Positions 45,801-53,224 of a DNA stretch of 64,000 bases are shown piece by piece. Source of the DNA: Rhodocyclaceae bacterium (GTDB lineage: Bacteria > Pseudomonadota > Gammaproteobacteria > Burkholderiales > Rhodocyclaceae); contig VMSX01000023.1 of the NCBI GenBank assembly GCA_013791905.1, positions 1 through 64,000 of the forward strand, given 5' to 3'. Position numbers and translations under genes: made by a program. The notes beneath the pieces were generated by a model, which worked only from the letters and a program-made list of their open reading frames with translations, searched no databases and was not told where the DNA came from. Numbering within the stretch: position 1 is the stretch's first letter; the number at the start of each line of letters is the position of its first letter.

Positions 45801-45976
45801 TCGGCGTCGGCTCGACCTTCTGGCTCGACCTGCCGGTCAGCAGCACGGCAAAAGTCGGCGATGGCGGGATGGCGGCGGTTTATACCGACTATCTGAACAA
45901 ACCGCTCGACGTCGAGCGCTGCACGCAAACCATCGACCGCTGCTTGCGGGGCGACCAGGGAGATTCCGCATCATGA
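42815..45976 (+). CDS. hybrid histidine kinase HPt-REC-REC-PAS-PAS-PAS-HisKA-HATPase with truncated REC tail
   Basis: 1053 aa, no membrane segments. An HPt domain lies at ~1-110 (phospho-His in LVHGLTGTAG), REC1 at ~125-245 (VVMDMMF), REC2 at ~258-375 (VVVLDVYMQDAS; KPV), three PAS domains at ~390-755 (SIADANGLITYANEAF; IGTWDWNIQTGELYWSE; IGNWTADMISGELTWSD), HisKA at ~775-840 (MSHELRTPMNAILG) and HATPase at ~885-1002 (NLLANAIKYN, DTGPGIP, GTGIGLTI). After the HATPase, repeat family B leads into YTDYLNKPLDVERCTQTID, the very end of a receiver domain whose body is missing. ATGA overlap with the next gene. It is the likely sensor of the operon. Confidence 0.9.
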   Translation: MTHNIAATLAALRDQFQGRLLDRVAAIREAFGRLDPAAWQPDEAELLHRLVHGLTGTAGTFGLVAVSAVAGKLESVLSAVLASHRAPDGAGWQSVACALDDLEQSVGVCLSSNAPTLSPQHVPAARTEHAPLIHLVEDDPEQAGVLLQCLQEHGFRVRHFATLGDFSAVIRAKAGEAPAAVVMDMMFPEGAAAGAVTVAALGLGPDAGIPVVFVSVRDDLAARLAAYRAGASRYLTKPVDAAQLCRLLDDLTGRMPPEPFRVLLVDDDRDLLDFHAAVLGHAGMNVLTVTQPLETLAALERFVPDVVVLDVYMQDASGPELAAVIREQDRHMNLPILFLSTEGDMSKQLMALNLGGDDFLVKPVEPGHLVAAVTARARRSRQNTETMQRLRSTLYEREREHLALDQHALVSIADANGLITYANEAFCKVSGYSLEELHGNAHNLLKSGPHVPDVLNRDRWATLKSGNIWRGELCNQAKDGSLYWVNATIAPYLDGAGKVYQYVSIHSDISALKESQETLRTAKERLRRGQLFANIGTWDWNIQTGELYWSERIAPLFGYPEGELETSYENFINALHPDDRPAVIGAINACVERDVPYEIEHRVVWPDGTVRWLLERGAKVRNGDGKSVQMLGVVQDIDDRKRAELALAERERQLREAQTLARIGNWTADMISGELTWSDEIYRIFGHEPGSFAPSLAAFQAAVHPDDRALVRESELRAEQTGHHGVVHRILRPDGTVRHVQELAQADTNAAGKLLKLTGTVQDITERVVAEQALLAARDEADRANRAKSDFLSSMSHELRTPMNAILGFAQMLESDSALGAAQKGDVHEILKAGRHLLDLINEVLDLAKIESGRIDLALEAIELAPLGEDCRQLIQPLAAQRGIALHLELPAAATVFADRVRLRQVLLNLLANAIKYNRAAGAVHLGARANGSGRLRIDVRDTGPGIPAGRLKDLFQPFNRLDAEQSEVEGTGIGLTITRRMVEMMGGEIGVDSEVGVGSTFWLDLPVSSTAKVGDGGMAAVYTDYLNKPLDVERCTQTIDRCLRGDQGDSAS
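45850..45873 (+). repeat. repeat family B, short form at the deleted REC of the kinase
   Basis: AAAAGTCGGCGATGGCGGGA then TGGC, encoding KVGDGGMA. It stands exactly where the HATPase domain ends and the remnant of a receiver domain (DYLNKPLDV) begins, i.e. at the deletion joint. Confidence 0.7.
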
Positions 45977-47037
45977 CCACCGAACTGCTCGGTCACGCCC
46001 GCATTTTCATGGTCGACGACGAACCGGCCAACCTGCGACTGCTGGACCGGATGTTGAGCAGCCAGGGCTACCAGCAACTGGTCGCCATCGAAGACCCACG
46101 CGAGGTGCTCGACCGTTACCGGGAGGCGCGCCCCGACTTAATTCTGCTCGACATCAACATGCCGCATCTGGACGGCCATCAGGTCATGGCACAGTTGCAG
46201 GGCCTCAACGATCCGCTGCTGCCGCCCATTGTCATCCTTACTGCCCAGCACGGCCGCGACTACCTGTTGAAGGCGCTCGCCGCCGGTGCGCGCGACTTCA
46301 TCGGCAAGCCCTTCGATCGCACCGAACTGCTGATGCGGGTGCGCAACCTGCTCGAAGCCCAGCTCTCCCACCGGCTGTTGCATGACCAGAAAGCGCTGCT
46401 CGAAGAGATGGTGTGCCAGCGCACCGAGGAATTGCGCCGGACCCGCCTGCAAGTGGTGCAGCGACTGGGCCGCGCGGCGGAATACCGCGACGAGGAAACC
46501 GGCAGCCACATCCTGCGCATGAGCCACACCTCGACCCTGCTGGCCCGCGCCGTCGGCTGGAACGCGGCCGCTTGCGAGCTGATGCTGAATGCCAGCCCGA
46601 TGCACGACATCGGCAAGATCGGCATTCCCGATGCCATCCTGCTCAAGCCAGGGAAACTCGAGCCGAACGAGTGGGCGATCATGCAGACCCATGCCAGCAT
46701 CGGCGCCAAACTGCTCGACGGCGACGCTTCCGAGCTGATGCAGCTAGCGCGCGAGATCGCGCTGACCCATCATGAGAAATGGGACGGCAGCGGTTACCCG
46801 AACGGCCTGGCTGGCGCAGACATTCCGCAGGCCGGGCGCATCGCGGCCCTGGCCGATGTGTTCGACGCCCTGACTTCGCTGCGACCCTACAAAAAAGCCT
46901 GGCCGGTGGCGGCGGCGGTGGATCTGATCAAGGAAAACAGCGGCAGCCACTTCGATCCGGATTTGGTCAAGGTCTTCCTCGGCGAATTGCCGGGCATCCT
47001 GGCCATTCGCGAACGCTTTGCCGAAGACCGGGAATAA
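45973..47037 (+). CDS. response regulator with HD-GYP domain (RpfG type c-di-GMP phosphodiesterase)
   Basis: 354 aa. REC at ~8-125 (MVDDEPANLRLLDRML; phospho-Asp in LILLDINMPHLDG; Lys in GKPFDR), then a coiled linker and HD-GYP at ~165-345 with HDIGKIGIPD, ALTHHEKWDGSGYP, and ALADVFDALTSLRPYK. It hydrolyses c-di-GMP when activated by phosphorylation. It overlaps the kinase gene by 4 bp. Confidence 0.95.
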   Translation: MTTELLGHARIFMVDDEPANLRLLDRMLSSQGYQQLVAIEDPREVLDRYREARPDLILLDINMPHLDGHQVMAQLQGLNDPLLPPIVILTAQHGRDYLLKALAAGARDFIGKPFDRTELLMRVRNLLEAQLSHRLLHDQKALLEEMVCQRTEELRRTRLQVVQRLGRAAEYRDEETGSHILRMSHTSTLLARAVGWNAAACELMLNASPMHDIGKIGIPDAILLKPGKLEPNEWAIMQTHASIGAKLLDGDASELMQLAREIALTHHEKWDGSGYPNGLAGADIPQAGRIAALADVFDALTSLRPYKKAWPVAAAVDLIKENSGSHFDPDLVKVFLGELPGILAIRERFAEDRE

Positions 47038-47079
47038 CCGCGTTGCAAGTCCGCGGCAAAAATAACAGGAGCCCTCAAT

Positions 47080-47466
47080 ATGAGCGAATTGGAACGTATC
47101 CTCTATGTCGAGGATGAACCTGACATCCGGGAAGTGGCGCAGATTGCCCTGGAAATGGTTGGCGGCTTTACCGTGAAAGTCTGCTCCTCCGGTGAGGCGG
47201 CGCTGCGCGAGGCGGAAGGTTTCGCGCCGGATATGATCCTGCTTGACGTGATGATGCCGGGAATGGACGGTCCCGCCACGCTCAAGGCGCTGCGCGAGCG
47301 GCCGGCACTCGCGGCGATACCCATGGCCTTCATGACCGCCAAGGTGCAACCGGCGGAAGTGGCCCATTTCAAGGCGCTGGGTGCGCTGGATGTCATCGCC
47401 AAGCCCTTCGACCCCATGACCCTGGCCGATCAGGTGCGCGCGGTGTGGGAAACGCGCAATGGCTGA
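47080..47466 (+). CDS. single-domain response regulator (REC)
   Basis: 128 aa. [18 protein letters not shown] acidic pocket, phospho-Asp in [13 protein letters not shown], Thr in AFMTAK and Lys in IAKPFDPM. No output domain. AGGAG lies 9 nt before ATG 47080. The stop overlaps the next gene by 8 bp. It probably shuttles phosphate between the kinase and HPt domains of the neighbours. Confidence 0.95.
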   Translation: MSELERILYVEDEPDIREVAQIALEMVGGFTVKVCSSGEAALREAEGFAPDMILLDVMMPGMDGPATLKALRERPALAAIPMAFMTAKVQPAEVAHFKALGALDVIAKPFDPMTLADQVRAVWETRNG

Positions 47467-49144
47467 GCGGCAGGCCGCTGTCGCCGCCGAACTGGCCAAG
47501 CTGCGCGACGCCTACCGCGCGCGTCTGCCACGGGAAATTGCCGAACTCGCCGATCTGGCGGCGGAGTTGGACGGCGCGGCAGAGCCGCGCGAAGGCCTTG
47601 CCGACCTGGAGCAGCGGCTGCACAAGCTGGCCGGTTCCGGCGGCACTTTCGGGCTGAATGCCCTGAGCCGACAGGCGCATGAGCTGGAAACCACCGCGCA
47701 GGCCTGGCTCGCCGCCGATTTCGCCACGGTCGGGTTGGCCCAGCGCCGGGCGTTTGCCGCGGCAGTCGCCGCCCTGGCCGGGACGCTCGCTCAGGGCGAG
47801 AGCACACCCGGCGCCATGGGGAGTGGCGGTGCGGATAGCGCGGCCCCAGCCGACGCCGCACGGCATGTCCGCATCTGGCTGGTGGAGGACGACGCCTCGC
47901 TCGGCGAGACGCTGGTGCGCCTGCTCGGGCAATTCGGCTATGAAGTGCGGCTTTACCAGCGGGTTGACGCCGTCGAGGCCGACGTGCGCCGGGAGCAACC
48001 CGACATCCTGATCATGGATGTCATGTTTACCGACGAGGGAATCAATGCCACCGAGGCCCTCATGCTGCGCCCGGCCTTTCAGGCCATGGACTGCCCCATC
48101 CTGTTCATCTCCGCGCATGGCGATTTCCAATCGCGGGTGCGCGCGGCGCGTCTCGGTGCCGAGGGCTTCATGTTGAAGCCGCTCGATGTGCCGATGCTGG
48201 TGGACCGCATCGAGCGTACCCTGGATGAGCGGTTCGCGGCTCCCTACCGGGTGCTGATCGTCGATGACGACGTCGAACTGGCCAGGCATTTCAGTCTGGT
48301 GCTGAGCGCCGCCGGCATGGAAACGGCGCTGGTGAGCGAGCCGGCAGCGGCCATCGACACGGTGGCGGCCTTCCATCCGGAACTGGTCCTGATGGACATG
48401 CACATGCCGGGCTGCTCGGGCCCGGAACTGGCAATGGTGATCCGTCACCACAACGAATGGATCGGCCTGCCCATCGTCTATCTGTCCGCCGAGAAGGACC
48501 GTGACAAGCAATTGCAGGCCATGAGCCGGGGTGCCGACGACTTCCTCACCAAGCCGATCTCCGATGCCCATCTGGTCGCCGCCGTCAGGGTGCGTGCCAC
48601 CCGTTCCCGGCAACTGGCCGACCTGATGTCCAAGGACAGCCTGACGGGGCTGCTCAAGCACGCCCGCATCAAGGAGACCATCGCGATCGAACTTGCCCGC
48701 GCCCGGCGCAACAACCAACCGCTGAGCGTGGCGATGCTCGACATCGACCACTTCAAGTCGGTGAACGATACCTATGGTCACGCCAGCGGCGATCGCGTGA
48801 TCAAGGCGCTGGCGCATCTGCTCAAGCAGCGCCTGCGCAAGGCCGATGGCATCGGCCGCTACGGCGGCGAGGAGTTCGTCGTCATCCTGCCCGAATGCGA
48901 TCAGGAGACCGCACAGCGGGTGCTGGACGACATCCGGGCGCGCTTCGCCGCCCTGCGCTACCAGCACGAAGACCGGGAATTCGCCAGCACGTTTTCCGTC
49001 GGCATCGCATGCACCCTGCAACTGCCGGCCGCGAACGGCGACGAACTGCTGATTGCCGCCGACGCGGCGCTCTATGCCGCCAAGCACGGCGGCCGCAACC
49101 AGGTCAGGGTTGCCGGCGGCTCGACAGGCGCATCCCTGGGTTAA
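47459..49144 (+). CDS. HPt-REC-REC-GGDEF diguanylate cyclase
   Basis: 561 aa. HPt at ~1-110 (His in RLHKLAGSGGTFGL), REC1 at ~138-255 (DILIMDVMF), REC2 at ~262-380 (LVLMDMHMPGCSG; LTKPI) and GGDEF at ~390-555 with DSLTGLLKHAR, DIDHFKSVNDTYGH, active-site GGEEF and an inhibitory-site RxxD (RKAD) five residues before it. It should make c-di-GMP with product inhibition. The HPt-REC-REC block is a paralogue of the N-terminus of the kinase two genes upstream. It opposes the HD-GYP phosphodiesterase of the same operon. Confidence 0.94.
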   Translation: MAERQAAVAAELAKLRDAYRARLPREIAELADLAAELDGAAEPREGLADLEQRLHKLAGSGGTFGLNALSRQAHELETTAQAWLAADFATVGLAQRRAFAAAVAALAGTLAQGESTPGAMGSGGADSAAPADAARHVRIWLVEDDASLGETLVRLLGQFGYEVRLYQRVDAVEADVRREQPDILIMDVMFTDEGINATEALMLRPAFQAMDCPILFISAHGDFQSRVRAARLGAEGFMLKPLDVPMLVDRIERTLDERFAAPYRVLIVDDDVELARHFSLVLSAAGMETALVSEPAAAIDTVAAFHPELVLMDMHMPGCSGPELAMVIRHHNEWIGLPIVYLSAEKDRDKQLQAMSRGADDFLTKPISDAHLVAAVRVRATRSRQLADLMSKDSLTGLLKHARIKETIAIELARARRNNQPLSVAMLDIDHFKSVNDTYGHASGDRVIKALAHLLKQRLRKADGIGRYGGEEFVVILPECDQETAQRVLDDIRARFAALRYQHEDREFASTFSVGIACTLQLPAANGDELLIAADAALYAAKHGGRNQVRVAGGSTGASLG

Positions 49145-49169
49145 ACTGCCGCCATGAAAGGCGCTGGGT

Positions 49170-49252
49170 GCCTTGAGATAATCAAACAATCATGAAACTA
49201 GACCTGCGTAAAATTTACCGTTTTGATCCCATCGTCTGCGCTGCGGGCGATG
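49170..49252 (+). repeat. diverged direct repeat, right copy
   Basis: Right-hand partner of 42655-42738. It spans the end of the diguanylate cyclase intergenic region and the first ~20 codons of the small zinc-ribbon-like gene. About 80 percent identity by eye over ~80 bp. Confidence 0.65.
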
Positions 49253-49425
49253 CCTTGCCCAAGGGCGGCGACGTCTATTACGAATGTGGCAGCTGCAAGG
49301 ATGTTGTCAGCTCCGTTTCCTTTATTGCTGCATCCTGCAGTTGCGGCAACCTCAACGGTGGTGATGGCAGCACCGCGATCAAGACGCCCGATCAGGTCAC
49401 CCCCTTACGCGGCAAGCTGAAGTAA
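49192..49425 (+). CDS. small zinc-ribbon-like protein
   Basis: 77 aa. It starts MKLDLRKIYRFDPIVCAAGD. A CxxC (YECGSCKDVV) and a CSC (AASCSCGNL) spaced ~17 apart suggest a zinc ribbon or other metal site. The function is unknown and I do not recognise a named family. It is 4 bp upstream of rep, probably co-transcribed. A broken copy of its 5' end lies at 42675, before the signalling cluster. Confidence 0.75.
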   Translation: MKLDLRKIYRFDPIVCAAGDALPKGGDVYYECGSCKDVVSSVSFIAASCSCGNLNGGDGSTAIKTPDQVTPLRGKLK

Positions 49426-49428
49426 GCA

Positions 49429-51423
49429 GTGCAAGGTCTGAACCCGCCGCAGCAGGAGGCGGTGCGTTATCTCGACGGGCCGTTGCTCGTCCTGGCCGGT
49501 GCAGGCAGCGGCAAGACGCGCGTCATCACGCAGAAGATCGCCTACCTGATCGGCGAATGCGGCATGGCGCCACAGCATGTCACCGCCATCACCTTCACCA
49601 ACAAGGCGGCGAAGGAGATGCGCGAGCGCGCCGGCAAGCTGGTCGGCGACCGTGCCGAGGGGCTGACCATCAGCACCTTCCATGCGCTGGGAGCGAAAAT
49701 GCTGCGCCAGGAGGCGCGCCACATCGGCCTCAAGCCGGGCTTTTCGATCCTCGACGCCAGCGATACCACCGCACTGTTTCAGGAACTGTTGAAGGGTGCC
49801 GACAAGGCGCGCGTCCGCCTGATCCAGCAGCGTATTTCCTTGTGGAAAAACGCCCTGCTCGGCCCTGCCGAGGCGCTCCTTCAGGCGGAAGACGATCTCG
49901 ATGTCGGCGCGGCGCGCGTCTATCAGGAATATGACCGCACCCTGAAGGCCTACCAGGCGGTCGATTTCGACGACCTGATCCGTCTGCCGGTCAATTTGCT
50001 GGAGACAGACGAGGCGGCCGCCCAGCGCTGGCGCAGCCGCATCTGGCATCTGCTGGTCGACGAATATCAGGATACCAACCGTTGCCAGAACCGGCTGATG
50101 CGTCTGCTGACCGGCGAGCGTGCAGCCTTTACGGCGGTGGGCGACGACGACCAGTCGATCTATGCCTGGCGCGGCGCCGACATCGAAAATCTGCGCCTGC
50201 TGAAAGACGAGTTCCCCCGGCTCAAAGTCATCAAGCTCGAACAGAATTACCGCTCGACCACGCGCATCCTCAAGGCCGCCAACAATGTGATCCGCCACAA
50301 TCCCAAGCTGTTCGACAAGCAGCTATGGTCGGACAAGGGGCATGGCGACGTGATCCGCGTGATGGCCTGCCGCGACGGCGAACACGAGGCCGAGTGGGTG
50401 GTCACGCGGCTCTTGGCGCACAAGTTCGAAACGCGCGGCTGCTTCCGCGATTACGCGATTCTCTATCGCGGCAACTTTCAGGCACGCCTGTTCGAGCAAC
50501 AACTGCGTGCCCACAAGGCGCCCTACGTGCTTTCCGGCGGGCAGTCGTTTTTCGACCGTACCGAGATCAAGGATGTCACCAGTTACCTGCGCTTGCTGGC
50601 GAACGGCGACGACGATCCGGCCTTCATCCGCGCCGCCACCACGCCGAAGCGCGGCATCGGCGGCACCACGCTTGAAGCGCTGGGCCATGCCGCCGGCCGC
50701 CGCCATCTCAGCCTGTTTGCCGCCATCTTTGCCGCCGGCGTGGAACTGGAAATCAAGGCGCCCCAACTGGCCGCGTTGCGCGAGTTCGGCAGCTTCATCA
50801 AGCGCATCGAGTCGCGCGCCGCCCGCGAACCCGCCGGCACGGTGCTGGAAGATCTGCTGCGCGCCATCGGCTACGAGGCCGCGCTGTTCGAGGCGCTGGA
50901 GGTGAAGGAAGCCGAAACGCGCTGGAGCAATGTGCGCGACTTCGTCGGCTGGCTGGCCACCAAGGCGGAAGCGGAAAGCAAGAACCTGCTGGAACTGGCG
51001 CAAACCATCGCGCTGATCACCATGCTCGACAAGCAGGATGAAAGCAATGATGCCGTGCAGCTTGCCACCCTGCATTCCGCCAAGGGACTGGAATTTCGCC
51101 ATGTGCACCTGGTCGGCGTCGAGGAAGGCACGCTGCCGCATCGCGAGGCTGTCGACGCCGGTAACATCGAGGAAGAGCGGCGGCTGATGTATGTCGGCAT
51201 CACCCGTGCGCAGATGAGCCTCAACATCAGCTGGTGCGCGCGCCGTAAACAGGGCCGCGAATATTTTGAACGCACCCTGTCGCGTTTCATCGATGAGATG
51301 GACGGCGGCGGTAGCGACGACATCAAGCGCGAGGGCCAGGGCGCCGTCTCACCAGCGCCGACTTTTGACAAGGCCGCCGGCAATGCACGGCTGGCCAATT
51401 TCAAGGCGCTGTTGAAGAAGTGA
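49429..51423 (+). CDS. rep: ATP-dependent DNA helicase Rep (UvrD/Rep superfamily 1A)
   Basis: 664 aa, Rep length. Motif I LAGAGSGKTRV, Ia TFTNKAAKEM, II LLVDEYQDTN, III GDDDQSIYAWRGAD, IV KLEQNYRSTTRIL, V LHSAKGLEF and VI ERRLMYVGITRAQ are intact. It unwinds 3'-5' and clears proteins ahead of forks. GTG start at 49429. Near the C-terminus residues ~639-646 (AVSPAPTF) come from repeat family B. The 3' end overlaps convergent cca by 23 bp. Confidence 0.95.
   Translation: MQGLNPPQQEAVRYLDGPLLVLAGAGSGKTRVITQKIAYLIGECGMAPQHVTAITFTNKAAKEMRERAGKLVGDRAEGLTISTFHALGAKMLRQEARHIGLKPGFSILDASDTTALFQELLKGADKARVRLIQQRISLWKNALLGPAEALLQAEDDLDVGAARVYQEYDRTLKAYQAVDFDDLIRLPVNLLETDEAAAQRWRSRIWHLLVDEYQDTNRCQNRLMRLLTGERAAFTAVGDDDQSIYAWRGADIENLRLLKDEFPRLKVIKLEQNYRSTTRILKAANNVIRHNPKLFDKQLWSDKGHGDVIRVMACRDGEHEAEWVVTRLLAHKFETRGCFRDYAILYRGNFQARLFEQQLRAHKAPYVLSGGQSFFDRTEIKDVTSYLRLLANGDDDPAFIRAATTPKRGIGGTTLEALGHAAGRRHLSLFAAIFAAGVELEIKAPQLAALREFGSFIKRIESRAAREPAGTVLEDLLRAIGYEAALFEALEVKEAETRWSNVRDFVGWLATKAEAESKNLLELAQTIALITMLDKQDESNDAVQLATLHSAKGLEFRHVHLVGVEEGTLPHREAVDAGNIEEERRLMYVGITRAQMSLNISWCARRKQGREYFERTLSRFIDEMDGGGSDDIKREGQGAVSPAPTFDKAAGNARLANFKALLKK
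51343..51366 (-). repeat. repeat family B, short form at the rep 3' end
   Basis: GCCGTCTCACCAGCGCCGAC followed by TTTT. Two bases differ from the rlpA copy, same orientation. It encodes AVSPAPTF in the unstructured tail of Rep, between the helicase core and the final NFKALLKK. Confidence 0.7.
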
Positions 51424-52627
51424 CGAGTGCGGCAACTGCCTTGACGCGCGCCTCATGCACACGCGCCGGAATCTGCGCCGGATCTTCACAGGCGCGCGCT
51501 ACCGCGCCGGCATCCACGCCCTGCACTGCTGCCAGCACCTGCCGCCACTGGTCTGCGGCGGCATAGTCGCGTTCGGCGAAACCGAGCCGGCCGCGATAAT
51601 CGGCTGCGCAGGCGCCCAGCACTTCCTCAAAGCGCGCCGGGCGGCGCAGGGCGTCGCAGCGTTCGAGAATTTTCACCTTCGTCTCGGGCCGCAGTTCGGC
51701 GACCCGGTACATGTCGCCATGAAAGCGGGCAACCAGGCGTGCCACGTCGCGGCAGTCGGTCGGCACACGCAGGCGGGTGCACAGGGGTTCGAGCAGGGCC
51801 ACGCTCCTGAGTTCATGGCCGGCATGACGCGGCAGGATCTCGGCCGGTGTCGTGCCCTTGCCAAGATCGTGGGTGAGTGCGGCAAAGCGCGCCGGCAGCG
51901 ACAGGTCCAGCCGCGCCGCCATGTCGATCACCATCATCACATGCACGCCGGTGTCGATTTCCGGATGGTAATCGGCGCGCTGCGGCACGCCCCACAGGCG
52001 ATCCAGTTCGGGCAGCAGCCGTTGCAGCGCGCCGCAGGCGCGCAGGGTTTCGAACATGCGCGAGGGCTGCGCTTCCATCAGGCCGTTGGCCAGTTCCTGC
52101 CAGACGCGCTCGGCCACCAGCGCATCGACTTCGCCGTTGGCCACCATCTGCTGCATCAGCACCAAGGTTTCGGGCGCCAGCGAAAAATCGTTAAAGCGCG
52201 CCGCGAAGCGCGCCACGCGCAGGATGCGCACCGGGTCTTCGGCAAAGGCTGGCGCGACGTGGCGCAGTATCCGTGCCGCCAGATCGCGCTGGCCGCCGTG
52301 GGGGTCGATCAGTGAGCCGTCCGGCGCGCGGGCAATCGCGTTGATCGTCAAATCGCGGCGGGCGAGATCGTCTTCGAGCGTGACCCCGGGGTCGGTGTGG
52401 AAGACGAAGCCGGCATAGCCCGGCGCGGTCTTGCGCTCGGTGCGGGCGAGGGCGTATTCCTCGTGGGTCTTGGGGTGGAGAAACACCGGGAAGTCGCGGC
52501 CGACGGGTTGGTAGCCCAGCGCCAGCATCTCATCCGGCGTGGCGCCGACGACCACCCAGTCGCGGTCCTTGACGGGCAGGCCGAGCAGTTCGTCACGGAT
52601 GGCGCCACCGACGCAGTAAATTTGCAT
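51401..52627 (-). CDS. cca: CCA tRNA nucleotidyltransferase with HD domain
   Basis: 408 aa. The head motif YCVGGAIRDELLG and DRDWVVVG (catalytic Asp pair) are followed by RRDLTINAIA and RILRVARFAARF. A C-terminal HD phosphohydrolase domain has FAALTHDLGKG and LVARFHGD. It adds and repairs the 3'-CCA of tRNAs. ATG at 52627 (MQIYCVGG) fits the family. An ATG at 52636 is also in frame. Convergent overlap with rep. Confidence 0.95.
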   Translation of the reverse strand: MQIYCVGGAIRDELLGLPVKDRDWVVVGATPDEMLALGYQPVGRDFPVFLHPKTHEEYALARTERKTAPGYAGFVFHTDPGVTLEDDLARRDLTINAIARAPDGSLIDPHGGQRDLAARILRHVAPAFAEDPVRILRVARFAARFNDFSLAPETLVLMQQMVANGEVDALVAERVWQELANGLMEAQPSRMFETLRACGALQRLLPELDRLWGVPQRADYHPEIDTGVHVMMVIDMAARLDLSLPARFAALTHDLGKGTTPAEILPRHAGHELRSVALLEPLCTRLRVPTDCRDVARLVARFHGDMYRVAELRPETKVKILERCDALRRPARFEEVLGACAADYRGRLGFAERDYAAADQWRQVLAAVQGVDAGAVARACEDPAQIPARVHEARVKAVAALVTSSTAP

Positions 52628-52647
52628 GGTGGCCATACCAGAGGGGA

Positions 52648-52941
52648 TCAGGCTCGGAACAGGGCGTCGATTTTCGCCGCGCTATCAAAGTCGCGCGCCG
52701 AAAGGCCACCAACATCGTGGCTGCTCAGCGCCACCGTGCAGCGGTTGTAGCCGACTTCGAGATCCGGATGGTGGTCGCTGCGGTGCGCGATCCAGGCCAC
52801 AGCATTCACGAAGGCCATGGTCTCGTGATAGTTGGCGAAACTGTATACCTTGACGATGCGGGCGGCATCGCGCGACCAGCCGTCCAGCATGGCGAGGCGG
52901 CTGGCGATATCGGTGTCGGAAAGGGCGGCAGTCCTTGGCAT
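52648..52941 (-). CDS. phhB: 4a-hydroxytetrahydrobiopterin dehydratase (pterin carbinolamine dehydratase)
   Basis: 97 aa. The DCoH signatures VYSFANYHETMAFVNAVAWI and HRSDHHPDLEVGYNRCTVAL with the two active-site His are intact. It regenerates pterin cofactor or acts with Moco-like enzymes. No phenylalanine hydroxylase is nearby. The start at MPRTAALSD is more typical than the longer frame. It is 20 bp upstream of cca on the same strand. Confidence 0.93.
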   Translation of the reverse strand: MPRTAALSDTDIASRLAMLDGWSRDAARIVKVYSFANYHETMAFVNAVAWIAHRSDHHPDLEVGYNRCTVALSSHDVGGLSARDFDSAAKIDALFRA

Positions 52942-52948
52942 GATGGTA

Positions 52949-53218
52949 TTAAAGATAACAGAATGTAAACCGGTCGGCATCGAACACGACTGCCAAATGG
53001 GCGCCGCGGTTCAGCGCGTAATCCCAGAATCCCTTGGTGGCGCAGCCGACGTGGCACTCGCTGACGCCGTTCGGCGATTCATAATCGCGCTCGCGGTCGT
53101 ACCAGCTCAGCAGCATGGCGTCGTCGCCCAGATGTTGCCGGGCAATGACGTTGGCCAGTTCGAGCGCGGCGTTGAAATCGATGCCGAGTTCGGCGGTTTC
53201 CAGGTGAATGGTCTTCAT
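52949..53218 (-). CDS. AF1514/DUF5619-like small protein
   Basis: 89 aa. Segments VIARQHLGDDAMLLSWYDRE, SPNGVSECH and GCATKGFWDYALNRGA match what I remember of the AF1514 (DUF5619) family, an uncharacterised group found in sulfur- and hydrocarbon-metabolising Bacteria and Archaea. Two conserved Cys (ECHVGC) could bind metal. It lies 7 bp upstream of phhB and 6 bp downstream of the NDUFA9-like gene, so all are one operon with cca. Confidence 0.65.
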   Translation of the reverse strand: MKTIHLETAELGIDFNAALELANVIARQHLGDDAMLLSWYDRERDYESPNGVSECHVGCATKGFWDYALNRGAHLAVVFDADRFTFCYL

Positions 53219-53224
53219 GTCCTC

